The notes: a model not told the origin generated them from the sequence alone. A DNA stretch of 64,000 nucleotides from CAYLWN01 sp964387625 (GCA_964387625.1 CAYLWN010000003.1:9045-73044); one strand, 5' to 3'. Shown: positions 17,212 through 27,108, numbered from the stretch's first letter. Program-made: numbers and translations.

Positions 17212-18843
17212 TTAACTTTGTAAGTAGGCTAATAAATTTCGGCCGTTCATATTTGACGGACATGCAATTTCCAGTAAACTCAATATTGTTGGTGCCACAT
17301 CAGACAACATTCCTGAAGGTAATTCTTGAGTAATACCCTGAAATTTTGGTGCTATACAAATGACAGGGACAGGATATGTTGAATGTTCTGTATCAATCCC
17401 ATTTGTTACAGGATCTACCATTTCTTCTACGTTACCATGATCTGCTGTAATAATACAAGAACCTCCTAAAGGTAATAATTGATCAATAATTTTTCCTACA
17501 CATGCATCAGTTACTTCACATGCTTTGATAGCAGCGTTTATATTGCCGGTATGAGCCACCATATCAGGATTTGCAAAATTTATCACATAAAAATCGTATG
17601 TTTTAGCACTCAAATGTTTAATAACTTGTTCAGTTATTTCTAACGCACTCATTTCAGGTTTTAAATCATAAGTTGGAACTTTTGCTGATGGAATTATCAG
17701 TCTGTCTTCACCGGGAAATGCATCGTCTCTTTGACCGTTAAAATAATAAGTGACAAAACGTTCTTTTTCTGTTTCAGATACCCGAAGCTGTCTAAGTCCT
17801 GCATCAGAAATAGCCTTTCCTAATGGATTTGGAACTATTTGTTCAGGAAAAGCAACCGAAACCGGCAATTTTTTTTCGTATTCGGTCATGGTTACGAAAA
17901 ATAAATTTTCCAAAAAAACATTGCGTTTAAATGGTTCATGAGTCTCTTGAACAACAGTATGTTTTCTGTAATATTTGATCGCATAAGGATCATAACCAAC
18001 AATTTTTGCTTGTTCTGAAAATTCTTGTAAAACAAATGCTTTGGTTAGTTGTCTGGGACGATCTATTCTGTAATTATAAAAAATAACTGCGTCATTATTT
18101 TTAATAAAGGCAACCGGGTTATTCTCTTTAGTAATTATCGTTGGCGGAATAAATTCATCAGTAATTTGCCGTTGATAAGCAGCTTCTACAGCTAATATTG
18201 GATCCGGAGATTTTTCGCCTACTCCTTCTGTCAAAGCTACATACGCTTTTTCTGTTCTTTCCCATCGCTGGTCACGATCCATCGCATAATACCTACCCAT
18301 AATTGACGCAATAGAGCCGATGCCTACCCTAGTTATCTCATCTTGGATTTGACGAATATAAGTAACAGCAGATTTTGGCGGCGAATCTCTTCCGTCTGTA
18401 ATTAAATGCAGAAATACTTTTGATAATCCTGCATTTTTTGCAAACCACATTAATGCAAATAAATGTTCCATATTACTATGCACTCCACCTGCTCCGATAA
18501 GACCTATTATATGTAGGTTTGAATAATGTCCTTCTACATGGGAAACAGTTGATAGAAAAGCTTCATTTTGATAAAAACTACCATCGGCAATTGCCATGTT
18601 AATTCTGGGTAAATCCTGATAAACTACCCGTCCTGCTCCCATATTTAAATGACCGGTTTCTGTGTTTCCATCCTCACCTTTAGGTAATCCTACTGATTCG
18701 CCTGAAGCTGCTAATCTTCCATGAGGATAAGTCGATAGAAGTTTAGGAATATTCACTAATTTGGCCAAACTGATAGCATTACTCGGACCTGGTGGTGCAA
18801 GGCCCCAACCATCTAAAATCATTAAAATTAAAGGTTTGTTCAT
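17212..18843 (-). CDS. gpmI: 2,3-BPG-independent phosphoglycerate mutase
   Basis: 543 residues. Alkaline-phosphatase-superfamily metal ligands are visible: D11 in MILDGWG, the phosphoenzyme segment GNTETGHLNMGAGRVVYQDL, and later TADHGNVEEM and HST. The family normally has serine at the phosphorylated position (NSEVGH); here it is Thr61. Threonine nucleophiles occur elsewhere in the superfamily, so activity is likely kept. It interconverts 3- and 2-phosphoglycerate between enolase and the triose steps. Confidence 0.93.
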   Translation of the reverse strand: MNKPLILMILDGWGLAPPGPSNAISLAKLVNIPKLLSTYPHGRLAASGESVGLPKGEDGNTETGHLNMGAGRVVYQDLPRINMAIADGSFYQNEAFLSTVSHVEGHYSNLHIIGLIGAGGVHSNMEHLFALMWFAKNAGLSKVFLHLITDGRDSPPKSAVTYIRQIQDEITRVGIGSIASIMGRYYAMDRDQRWERTEKAYVALTEGVGEKSPDPILAVEAAYQRQITDEFIPPTIITKENNPVAFIKNNDAVIFYNYRIDRPRQLTKAFVLQEFSEQAKIVGYDPYAIKYYRKHTVVQETHEPFKRNVFLENLFFVTMTEYEKKLPVSVAFPEQIVPNPLGKAISDAGLRQLRVSETEKERFVTYYFNGQRDDAFPGEDRLIIPSAKVPTYDLKPEMSALEITEQVIKHLSAKTYDFYVINFANPDMVAHTGNINAAIKACEVTDACVGKIIDQLLPLGGSCIITADHGNVEEMVDPVTNGIDTEHSTYPVPVICIAPKFQGITQELPSGMLSDVAPTILSLLEIACPSNMNGRNLLAYLQS

Positions 18844-18906
18844 ATATAAATAGGAAGATTATTTAAGAAACTGTTTAAAAAATTGGAATATAAGGAAAAA
18901 CAGCTT

Positions 18907-20172
18907 CTAAGTTAATTTTAATTCAGATTCAATTTCTAATAACCGGTTATATTTTGCAACACGTTCGCCTCTGGCTGGGGCGCCAAATTTTACATAATCT
19001 GCCGTTACGCCGACAGCCAAATCAGCAATAAAAGCATCATTGGTTTCTCCGCTTCTATGCGAAACAATTACTTTAAAGTTGGCTTTTTGTGCTTCCAGGA
19101 TTACTGCTAAGGTTTCAGACAATGACCCAATTTGATTAGGTTTTATTAAAATAGCCGAACAGGATTTTTCATCTATGGCCTTTTTAAGTCTTACGGGATT
19201 GGTGACCAATAAATCATCACCGACAATCAGTACTTCTTTGCCCATTTTTTGAGTTATTTTTTTCCAACCATACCAATCATCTTCGGCCAACGGATCTTCC
19301 AGTATCAATAAACTGTATATTTTATGCATATCAGCCAAATAATCGATAAATTCATCTGTTGATAAGGGAGTGGGCCGATCTTTTATAACATATGAATTTT
19401 CTTTAAATAAATTTGTAGCTGCTACATCAATACCTAAGAAAATTTCAAATCCGAACTTATAACTTGTTGCTCTAATTGCTTCCATGATCGCTTCAACAGC
19501 ATCGATATTTGTATATAGATTTGGAGTATAACCACCTTCATCTCCAACGGAAATGATAGCATTTCTGGATTTTAAAACTTGTTTTAATTTTTGATAGACT
19601 TCTTCACCGATTCTTAAAGCATCGTGATAGGTTTTATTTGTAGCTGCTGCGACATGAAATTCTTGTATATCCAAATTTCCCGTGCCATGTTTACCGCCAT
19701 TGATAATATTAAAAGTGGGTGTGGGCATTTTTGTTACATGCATGGGAACATTTTTATTAATTAATAAAGAAATATATTTATATAAAGGTAATTTGACAGC
19801 CACCGATGCGGCGCGGCAACACGCTAAAGACACAGACAGAATAGCATTTGCACCCAAATTTGATTTATTGGGAGTTCCATCCAATTGAATCATTATTTCA
19901 TCAATTGTGCCCTGTTTTACAATATCCTGACCCGTTAGTTTTGGAGCAATAATGGTATTTACATTATTTACAGCTTTTAAAACACCCATTCCGTTATATC
20001 TTTGTACGTCCTGGTCACGAAGTTCAACTGACTCATATTTTCCAATAGAAGCTCCTGATGGAATTGAAGCTGTTGCCGAAATTCCATCAGATAAAATTAC
20101 TGTGGTTTCAATTGTCGGATTTCCTCTAGAATCCAATATTTCAGTGGCTCTGATGTATTTTATTACAGACAT
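18907..20172 (-). CDS. eno: Enolase
   Basis: 421 residues, normal length. Conserved blocks are EILDSRGNPTIET at the N-terminus, SGASIGKYE, the GDEGGYTPN segment, ILEDPLAEDDW, VGDDLLVTN, ILIKPNQIGS and the C-terminal SHRSGETNDAFIADLAVG. It interconverts 2-phosphoglycerate and phosphoenolpyruvate. The start codon is only 2 bp from the ppsA stop codon, so the two are almost certainly co-translated; together they connect pyruvate to glycerate phosphates. Confidence 0.97.
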   Translation of the reverse strand: MSVIKYIRATEILDSRGNPTIETTVILSDGISATASIPSGASIGKYESVELRDQDVQRYNGMGVLKAVNNVNTIIAPKLTGQDIVKQGTIDEIMIQLDGTPNKSNLGANAILSVSLACCRAASVAVKLPLYKYISLLINKNVPMHVTKMPTPTFNIINGGKHGTGNLDIQEFHVAAATNKTYHDALRIGEEVYQKLKQVLKSRNAIISVGDEGGYTPNLYTNIDAVEAIMEAIRATSYKFGFEIFLGIDVAATNLFKENSYVIKDRPTPLSTDEFIDYLADMHKIYSLLILEDPLAEDDWYGWKKITQKMGKEVLIVGDDLLVTNPVRLKKAIDEKSCSAILIKPNQIGSLSETLAVILEAQKANFKVIVSHRSGETNDAFIADLAVGVTADYVKFGAPARGERVAKYNRLLEIESELKLT

Positions 20173-20174
20173 AA

Positions 20175-22487
20175 TTATTTCTTTGTATTGAGAATGTTAT
20201 TTTCTGCATTATAAATAGTCTCTCGTACCTGATCTACCACGTCACGATTAACAGAAATTGAGGTAATACCCCATTTAACTAATTTTTCAACTAATTCAGG
20301 ATAATCAGAAGGAGCTTGTCCACAAATAGACACGGTTATATTGCGTTTATGGCAGGTTTTTATTACATGTTCCAAAGCCCATAAAACAGCAGGATTTCTT
20401 TCATCAAAAACCTGTGCTACGTCACTATTATCCCTATCTATTCCTAAAATTAACATGGTTAAATCATTTGATCCAATAGAAACTCCATCAATTCCCACAT
20501 CTAAAAATTGATCTAATATAATAACATTAACGGGTAATTCAGCCATCATCCATAATTTAAAAGTTGCACTTCTTGATAGTCCTGCTGCTGTCACAATTTT
20601 TTTAACAGTCATCAGTTCCTGTGGCGTATGAATAAACGGAATCATTAACCATAAATTTTTTAAATCCCGTTTATTTCTGACTCTTTTTATAGCTTCCAGT
20701 TCTAATTGAAATACAGCAGGATCTGAAATATAACGGTAACATCCACGGAAACCCAGCATGGGATTGGCTTCTTCAGGCTCGTATTCACTACCTCCGATTA
20801 AATTCCTATATTCATTAGTTCTAAAATCAGTTGCCCTGTATATTACCGGTCTGGGATAAAACGCTTCGCAGAAAATTGACAATTTTTTAGTCAATTCATC
20901 TACAAAAATATGTTGTTTATGATCTTTGATAAATTTTTTAGGATGAGTACCAATTCCGGCAATCATAAATTCAGCTCTTAATAAGCCCACGCCTTCAACA
21001 TTTAATTTTGATATTTCAACTGCTTTTTCAGGATTTGCTAAATTTACATATACTTTAGTAGCAGTTTTTAATTTTGCAACATTATTCTTAGCAGAAGATA
21101 ATGATGAAACTTCGTGCTGCTCACTTTTTACTCCAGCTGATTTATATATTCCTCCCTTATAAACAACACCCCTTGAACCATGAACTGTAACCACTTGACC
21201 ATCTTTAAGTTTTTTTGTTGCTCCATTAACTCCCACTATTGCCGGAATTCCTAATTCACGGGATACAATAGCAGCATGTGAGGTTCTGCCGCCTGTTTCA
21301 GTAATAATTCCGGCTACTTTGCGCATCGCAGGAACATAATCGGGATTTGTTTGCGGTGCAACTAGAATATCTCCGGGTTTTACAGTATCAATTTCTTTTG
21401 CAGAACGGACTATTTTTACAGGACCAGATGCAACACCGGGAGAGGCAGGATCACCTTTTAAAATTACCAGGTGAGTATGGGTGATTTCATGACGGTCACC
21501 TTTTTCATTGGCTTTTAATCTAATTAATGATTTTGTAGTGGTGATAGGTCTGGTTTGAACAATATAAATTCTATTATCCTCGATGGCCCATTCAACATCT
21601 TGAGGAAAATAATAATGTTGTTCTAATTTTTTGCCGTAATGGGCTATTTTGACAATTTGATCATCGGTAAGTTTTTGCTTCATACCGTTTTTCTCATTTA
21701 GATAATCTATAACAGCTCTGCCTCTTTTAAGAGTCATAATTTTATCCTGACGGTGAATCTTTTTATGCAAAATGCTTAATGATTTTTTATCAACTTCATA
21801 ATGATCCGGTGTAACAGCACCTTGGACTATTAATTCTCCCAAACCGAATATGCCTTCAATCACTATCGTGTCTTTTTGATTGGTTACCGGATTTATGGTA
21901 AACATTATTCCTGAGGTATTTGATTGAATCATTTTTTGTACAGGCACAGCAATTCCAACCTTGAAATGGTCAAATTTATTCTCTGCTCTATAAAATATGG
22001 CTCTGGATGTAAAAAGAGAGGCCCAACAGCGTCTAACATAATAGACCACATTTGCTTCACCCTTAATGTCTAAGAAAGTTTCCTGTTGTCCGGCAAAAGA
22101 TGCACCGGGCAAATCCTCAGCTGTAGCAGATGATCTTATAGCCACATAAGGATCTTTAAAGATTTTACCCAATGAAAAATAATATTTCATAATTTTGTCA
22201 GAAATATCTTTAGGAATTGGGGAATTAATAATCAAATCGCGGATTTTTTTAGATACACTATCTAATTTCTTACTGTCAGATACGTCTAATCCGTCAAGGA
22301 CCTGATGAATTTTTTCCTTTAGGCTATTGGCAGCAATAAATTCATAATAAGCTTCTGAAGTGACAATAAATCCATTGGGTACAGGTATGCCGTTTTTTAA
22401 CATCTCGCCTAGATTTGCTCCTTTTCCTCCAACTAAAGCAATATCATTTTTATCTATTTCTTTAAACCAAACAACCAACTTCTCCAT
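20175..22487 (-). CDS. ppsA: Phosphoenolpyruvate synthase
   Basis: 770 residues. An N-terminal ATP-grasp domain (GGKGANLGEML, IRSSATAEDLPGASFAGQQ), a central phosphohistidine domain (TETGGRTSHAAIVSRELGIP, His nucleophile), and a C-terminal PEP/pyruvate barrel (LLRAEFM, GIDGVSIGSNDLTML, CGQAPSDYPE) are all present. It converts pyruvate and ATP to PEP, AMP and phosphate. It is directly upstream of eno, supporting the gluconeogenic direction, though such enzymes can also run in reverse in some organisms. Confidence 0.95.
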   Translation of the reverse strand: MEKLVVWFKEIDKNDIALVGGKGANLGEMLKNGIPVPNGFIVTSEAYYEFIAANSLKEKIHQVLDGLDVSDSKKLDSVSKKIRDLIINSPIPKDISDKIMKYYFSLGKIFKDPYVAIRSSATAEDLPGASFAGQQETFLDIKGEANVVYYVRRCWASLFTSRAIFYRAENKFDHFKVGIAVPVQKMIQSNTSGIMFTINPVTNQKDTIVIEGIFGLGELIVQGAVTPDHYEVDKKSLSILHKKIHRQDKIMTLKRGRAVIDYLNEKNGMKQKLTDDQIVKIAHYGKKLEQHYYFPQDVEWAIEDNRIYIVQTRPITTTKSLIRLKANEKGDRHEITHTHLVILKGDPASPGVASGPVKIVRSAKEIDTVKPGDILVAPQTNPDYVPAMRKVAGIITETGGRTSHAAIVSRELGIPAIVGVNGATKKLKDGQVVTVHGSRGVVYKGGIYKSAGVKSEQHEVSSLSSAKNNVAKLKTATKVYVNLANPEKAVEISKLNVEGVGLLRAEFMIAGIGTHPKKFIKDHKQHIFVDELTKKLSIFCEAFYPRPVIYRATDFRTNEYRNLIGGSEYEPEEANPMLGFRGCYRYISDPAVFQLELEAIKRVRNKRDLKNLWLMIPFIHTPQELMTVKKIVTAAGLSRSATFKLWMMAELPVNVIILDQFLDVGIDGVSIGSNDLTMLILGIDRDNSDVAQVFDERNPAVLWALEHVIKTCHKRNITVSICGQAPSDYPELVEKLVKWGITSISVNRDVVDQVRETIYNAENNILNTKK

Positions 22488-22546
22488 AATATTCAGTATA
22501 GCTAAAAAGTGTGAAATCCTGCAAGAGGGAGATAAAAAATTTCAAA

Positions 22547-23908
22547 TTATTTCTTTTTTCCGCCTAAGCTTTCAATTTTATTTATAAGTTCTTGTGTTTT
22601 GCTTTTTAATATTTCTTGATTATCAGCTTCTACATTGAGTCTTAAAAAAGGCTCTGTTTTAGAAGCTCTGACATTAAACCAATAATCTTTATACCAGACA
22701 CTAATACCATCTATTTCGTCTTTACTGACTGCATCATTAAATCCGTTTCTTATTTGATTTACAACATACGGAATATCTTTTACTAAAAAGTTTATTTCTC
22801 CACTGGCAGGATAAATATTTAATTCATCAACTAATTCCGATAATTTCCGATTTTCTTTAGATAAAAGCACAAAAATCATCATTGCAGTTCCAATTCCGGT
22901 TTCTGCAGTGAAAAAATCACGATGATAATAATGCCCAGAATGTTCTCCGGCAAATATTGCTCCGGTTTCTTTCATAGTGCGCTTGATCGGGCTATGCCCA
23001 ACTCTGACCCGCATTGATTTTCCGTGATACTTTTCAATTGTTTGAGGTACAATCCGACCACAAATGGCATTATAAAGAATCAATTCATTAGGATGTTTTG
23101 ATAGGATGTATTTAGCTAAAAGAGCTGCTGTAATAGTACCCGGAACAAATCTACCTTTATCATCCAACAAAAACATTCTGTCTGCATCACCATCAAAAGT
23201 AACTCCAAGATCTGCGTGGGTTTCGATTATTTTTTTTGAAAGTGCTTGATTGTTTTGAGGGATTAAGGGATTTGGTACATGATTTGGAAAATGTCCATCA
23301 GGTTCAAAAAATAACGGTATAACATTTATGGATGTGTTACTTAATACTTTCGTAGCCAAAACTCCACCCATACCATTTCCAGCATCAATAACTACTTTTA
23401 ATGGTTTAAAGGATTTAACATCAATTAATGACCATAATTTATTTTTCCATTCATCCATGATATTTATATTTGTAATAATTCCTTTTTTGTCATAATAAGG
23501 TAATTTACCAGCTTTTAATAAATCTCTTATTTCATATAAACCACCTTCACCAGAAATTGAAACTGGACCTTTTAAGGCTAATTTTATACCATTATATTCG
23601 GGAGGATTATGAGAGGCTGATATCATGATTGCTAAATCATAATCTTTGGATCCGGTAATATAATATTGCATTTCTGTTCCTGTTAATCCGGCATCGAATA
23701 CATTAATACCCAATTCAGTAAATTCCTTAATCATCGCATCTTTTATTTCTTGTCCTGAAATCCTCATATCACGGCAAATTGCTACTGTTTTAGGATGAAA
23801 TTTACGAACTATCGCATGAGCAATTTCAGCAAATACTTCACCGTTTATTTGCGTAGGATAAACACCTCTGATGTCATAATCTTTGAAAATCGATAAATCA
23901 ATATTCAT
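22547..23908 (-). CDS. Phosphomannomutase/phosphoglucomutase
   Basis: 453 residues of the alpha-D-phosphohexomutase family. The phosphoserine loop is MISASHNPPEYNG, the metal loop DGDADRM, and the sugar loop GEHSGHYY. A good ribosome binding site (AAGGAG) precedes the ATG. It moves phosphate between C6 and C1 of mannose or glucose, feeding nucleotide sugars for surface glycans. It heads the gluconeogenic run, 59 bp upstream of ppsA. Substrate preference cannot be decided from these loops. Confidence 0.9.
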   Translation of the reverse strand: MNIDLSIFKDYDIRGVYPTQINGEVFAEIAHAIVRKFHPKTVAICRDMRISGQEIKDAMIKEFTELGINVFDAGLTGTEMQYYITGSKDYDLAIMISASHNPPEYNGIKLALKGPVSISGEGGLYEIRDLLKAGKLPYYDKKGIITNINIMDEWKNKLWSLIDVKSFKPLKVVIDAGNGMGGVLATKVLSNTSINVIPLFFEPDGHFPNHVPNPLIPQNNQALSKKIIETHADLGVTFDGDADRMFLLDDKGRFVPGTITAALLAKYILSKHPNELILYNAICGRIVPQTIEKYHGKSMRVRVGHSPIKRTMKETGAIFAGEHSGHYYHRDFFTAETGIGTAMMIFVLLSKENRKLSELVDELNIYPASGEINFLVKDIPYVVNQIRNGFNDAVSKDEIDGISVWYKDYWFNVRASKTEPFLRLNVEADNQEILKSKTQELINKIESLGGKKK

Positions 23909-23932
23909 AATTTTTCTCCTTATTATTTATTG

Positions 23933-23968
23933 TTCGAACGAAGTGAGAACTTCTCGCTATAGCTCGAA
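23933..23968. repeat. TTCGAA-type inverted repeat
   Basis: TTCGAACGAAGTGAGAA is followed by an imperfect reverse complement (TTCTCGCTATAGCTCGAA). It sits in the gap between holA and the phosphohexomutase gene. No U-run follows, so it is more likely a repeat than a terminator. A related sequence is inside the copA linker. Confidence 0.55.
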
Positions 23969-23977
23969 GAATATTAT

Positions 23978-24673
23978 TTATATCTTAATTAAAAACAGTT
24001 TTAGCTCGTCTGTCAAATTAAATGCTCCTGACGAAGTTTTCATTCTTACATCTATGTTTAATATTTCATTGTATAGTTCTAATAATTTTTCACTTTCAAA
24101 ATACTGTGCTTGTTTATTTAATTTGGAAATTTGCCAGGGAGATAAATCCGGAATGGATTTATTCATCTCTTTTACCATAATCAGTAGTCTAAATTGTCTA
24201 ACCAGCATGGCAAATACCAGTTCGCTAGAATCATTTTTTATAACATTTTCAATTTTATGCAAAAGCAGAGAAGTTTGATTGGGAATAATCGAATCCATGA
24301 GATTAAAAATTAATCTGTCGATTTCAAAAAGCGCAATATCAGTTTTTTTAGGTAATTCGTTAATAATAATTTTGGGAATTTTCTTTTCCTCCCAGAAAAC
24401 TACATCCAAATTATCAGGAATTTGTTGTATTAATTTCCATATGTTTTTGTCTATTGCCGATTTTTTTTTACCTAATTTAACAAAGAAGTTTTCTATTATT
24501 ACTAATTTTTTGGTATTAAATAAAGAGTCGGATTGAGTTGCCTGATAAATATCCGTGATGCTTGCTATTTTTCCATTTAAATTAATTATTTCACCACCCA
24601 AAAAAGACTCTTTTAAAGCAATAAGTTCTTTTCTTGATAATTCTATATTTTCCCCGTGAAATAAGTGTAGCAT
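23978..24673 (-). CDS. holA: DNA polymerase III delta subunit, short
   Basis: 231 residues. The N-terminal MLHLFHGENIELSRKEL and the order of later segments (SLFNTKKLVIIENFF, IPDNLDVVFWEEKKIPK, ELVFAMLVRQFRLLIMVKEM, ILNIDVRMKTS) match HolA, the clamp-loader subunit that opens the sliding clamp. Typical HolA is about 330-340 residues, so this is a trimmed version. It precedes the phosphohexomutase gene on the same strand. Confidence 0.75.
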   Translation of the reverse strand: MLHLFHGENIELSRKELIALKESFLGGEIINLNGKIASITDIYQATQSDSLFNTKKLVIIENFFVKLGKKKSAIDKNIWKLIQQIPDNLDVVFWEEKKIPKIIINELPKKTDIALFEIDRLIFNLMDSIIPNQTSLLLHKIENVIKNDSSELVFAMLVRQFRLLIMVKEMNKSIPDLSPWQISKLNKQAQYFESEKLLELYNEILNIDVRMKTSSGAFNLTDELKLFLIKI

Positions 24674-24762
24674 ATATTAAAAATGTCCAATTATAAATTA
24701 TAAATGACAAATCTAATTAAAATATTTTTTTTAAAAATTTTTTATTTGAAATTTATCATTGG

Positions 24763-25161
24763 TCATTTATCATTCTTTAAGTATTGTCGAAAAAGTAGTT
24801 CAACAGCTCGTGAATCAATTCGATGAAATCTACCCCGATGAGGCACTAGACTTCCGGAAAAACTTTTGGGGATATGCATCAGTTCATGTATCAAAACCCG
24901 AGTTTTGTCATCAGCTTTTAAATTATCAAATTTTTCAGATAATACTTCAATGATATAACAAGGTTTGATATTAAGGGCTAGTTGCCAAATTCGAGGCATA
25001 GACCAAATTCTAGCTCGAGCACGGGATGAACTGTAATTACTGCGAAAGCAATAAATTTGGTCAGATTCAATAAAACTAAAATCTAATTTTTTAATTAAAT
25101 GTTTGATTTCAGATTGAATATCAGGCGCTTTTTCCCAAGTAATTTCAGGATGTTTTCTCAT
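24763..25161 (-). CDS. Putative zinc metallopeptidase
   Basis: 132 residues. The motif LIHELMHIP (HExxH) near residue 89, followed by HRGRFHRID, suggests a zincin-type peptidase of the small 'putative/phage metallopeptidase' group. An earlier YCFRSNYSSSRARARIW stretch is basic. No signal peptide is seen, so it should be cytoplasmic. The substrate is unknown. Repeats lie on both sides. Confidence 0.65.
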   Translation of the reverse strand: MRKHPEITWEKAPDIQSEIKHLIKKLDFSFIESDQIYCFRSNYSSSRARARIWSMPRIWQLALNIKPCYIIEVLSEKFDNLKADDKTRVLIHELMHIPKSFSGSLVPHRGRFHRIDSRAVELLFRQYLKNDK

Positions 25162-25191
25162 ATAATTAATTAACGATTAATAATTAAAGTT

Positions 25192-25287
25192 GTCATTCTG
25201 AACCAGTCTGACTGGTGAAGAATCTTTTTTAAGATAATTTTACTAAACGAGATCTTTCTCCACGACTTTCGCCGGGATCAGGATGAC
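25192..25287. repeat. MITE-like repeat with GTCAT ends
   Basis: A 96-bp intergenic stretch begins GTCATTCTGA and ends TCAGGATGAC, an imperfect terminal inverted repeat. It contains TCTTTCTCCACGACTTTCGC-like sequence and no ORF. A second element with the same end design lies at 25807-25886, on the other side of the NUDIX gene. Confidence 0.6.
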
Positions 25288-25312
25288 AAGTCGATTTAAA
25301 AATTAAATATAA

Positions 25313-25753
25313 TTATAAATATAGACTAAACTTTTTCGTGATAAATGAATTTATTTCATTTAACAAGCCAATATTTGTTTTCGGATATCCAATTGATTTT
25401 TTGATTGTTGAATATGAAAACCATTTAACAGCTATGATACCTTCTTCTCTTTGGGGAATTAATTTTTCTTGTCCACCATTTTGAAATAGAAAATAATATA
25501 CAGTCTTTTGTGTTAATTTTCCTTCCCATTTATATAAAAATGAAATCGGATTTAGTTTCTTTAAATATTTGAGCTTTTTTATTCCTACTTCTTCACTTAT
25601 TTCACGAATTGCTGTAGTTTTTGTCTGTTCACCTTTTTCAATCAATCCTTTGGGAAAAGTCCATTTACCCTTTTTGTCTTTTATAAGTAAAAGTTTTAAT
25701 TTATTATCTTTTAAAGAAACAATTATTCCACCCGCTGATTTTTCATATTTCAT
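25313..25753 (-). CDS. NUDIX hydrolase
   Basis: 146 residues from the ATG at 25753 (MKYEKSAGGII); an ATG at 25765 and a TTG at 25777 are alternative starts. The Nudix box is complete: GLIEKGEQTKTTAIREISEE, followed by VGI. The N-terminal SAGGIIV and WTFPKGL segments resemble Ap4A/diadenosine polyphosphate hydrolases and MutT relatives. It probably cleans up nucleoside-diphosphate derivatives. It is flanked by two MITE-like repeats. Confidence 0.85.
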   Translation of the reverse strand: MKYEKSAGGIIVSLKDNKLKLLLIKDKKGKWTFPKGLIEKGEQTKTTAIREISEEVGIKKLKYLKKLNPISFLYKWEGKLTQKTVYYFLFQNGGQEKLIPQREEGIIAVKWFSYSTIKKSIGYPKTNIGLLNEINSFITKKFSLYL

Positions 25754-25806
25754 GGCAGAAAGCATTATACAACACAAACTTAATTTATAATTAATAATTT
25801 ACGCTT

Positions 25807-25886
25807 GTCATCCCCGACCTGATCGGGGATCTTAATTATTATAAGATTCCCCTTTTCCTACCTGCGTAGGCAGGCAGGGGAATGAC
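25807..25886. repeat. MITE-like repeat with GTCATCCCC ends
   Basis: An 80-bp element starts GTCATCCCC and ends GGGGAATGAC. Inside are the hairpin CCCCGACCTGATCGGGG and a CCTGC/GGCAGG palindrome (around 25860-25880) of the same family as the inserts in the tRNA-like region and in copA. Confidence 0.65.
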
Positions 25887-25899
25887 ATAACCGTAAGAG

Positions 25900-27066
25900 T
25901 TATTTTTTTGTATAGTATTTTTTATTTTTTAATTTCTCGGGTAAAAAACTTTCTTCTGAATACATATCATAATTTTTTCCATATTCCAAATCCCTCATTA
26001 ATTTAGTCGGAGCATTTCTAACCTTTAGTGGAATCGGTAAATTACCATATTGTTTAACATCTGCCAATGCCGACATATAAGCATCATAAGCAGATCTGTC
26101 TTTTTTTGCTTGTGATAAATACACAACACCGGCTGCTAAGTTTTCTTGACATTCAGGATATCCAATAACTTCACAAGCTTGAAAAACAGCATTAGCTACG
26201 ACCAATGCAGTAGGTGATGCCACGTCTTCTGAAGCAAACACCACCATGCGACGGGCGATAAAAATCGGGTCTTCTCCGGCTGCAACCATTCTGGCTAAAT
26301 AATATAAAGCACTATCAACCTGAGAAGCTCTCATGGATTTAATAAATGCTGAAATAGTATTGTAATGTTCGTCCCCAGCGGCATCATATAATAAATGTTT
26401 TTTCTGAAAAGCTTTTTCAATTTGAGGTAAATCCATTTCTTTGTTAATGTTTATCTGGCTCGCAATTTCTATAGTATTAAGTAATATCCGTGAATCACCA
26501 TTTGCTGCTTCAATTAAAAATTTTAAAGCATCTTTAGTAATATTTTTTCCTACATATTTTAAAGCTCTTTTAGCAATCAATTTCAGATGATGATCATTTA
26601 GTCTATCTAAAACCAAAACTCTGGTTCTGGATAATAATGGTCCGATGACTTCAAAAGACGGATTTTCGGTGGTAGCACCAATTAAAACAATGGTGCCTGT
26701 TTCAACATGGGGTAAAAAAGCATCCTGTTGTGCTTTGTTAAACCTATGAATTTCATCCATGAAAAGTATAGTTTGCTGATTATAGAGTTTGGCAATTTCT
26801 TTGGCTTCGACAACAATTTTACGAATATCTTCAAGTTTTGCAGTCACTGCTGACATGGAAATAAAATGAGCTTTTGTTTTTTGGGATATTAAATACGCCA
26901 AGGTAGTTTTACCACTCCCTGGTGGTCCCCAAAAAATCATTGAAGGAATTACATCCTGATCAATCAATTTATTCAAAATACCATCTTTTCCAATCAGGTG
27001 TTCCTGACCGACAAATTCCCGGAAATTCTTAGGCCTTAATTTATCTGCTAAGGGAATATATACCAT
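25900..27066 (-). CDS. rarA: Replication-associated recombination protein A (AAA+ ATPase)
   Basis: 388 residues. Walker A WGPPGSGKTTLAYLI, Walker B LFMDEIHRFNKAQQDAFLP and sensor-1 IGATTENPSFEV are all typical of RarA/MgsA/WRNIP1. The C-terminal oligomerisation region has MRASQVDSALYYLARMVAAG. It acts at stalled replication forks with SSB. The length is slightly under E. coli RarA (447). Confidence 0.93.
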   Translation of the reverse strand: MVYIPLADKLRPKNFREFVGQEHLIGKDGILNKLIDQDVIPSMIFWGPPGSGKTTLAYLISQKTKAHFISMSAVTAKLEDIRKIVVEAKEIAKLYNQQTILFMDEIHRFNKAQQDAFLPHVETGTIVLIGATTENPSFEVIGPLLSRTRVLVLDRLNDHHLKLIAKRALKYVGKNITKDALKFLIEAANGDSRILLNTIEIASQININKEMDLPQIEKAFQKKHLLYDAAGDEHYNTISAFIKSMRASQVDSALYYLARMVAAGEDPIFIARRMVVFASEDVASPTALVVANAVFQACEVIGYPECQENLAAGVVYLSQAKKDRSAYDAYMSALADVKQYGNLPIPLKVRNAPTKLMRDLEYGKNYDMYSEESFLPEKLKNKKYYTKK

Positions 27067-27108
27067 AAGTAAATATTAATCCGAATAATATCCGAAAGTC
27101 AATATGGG

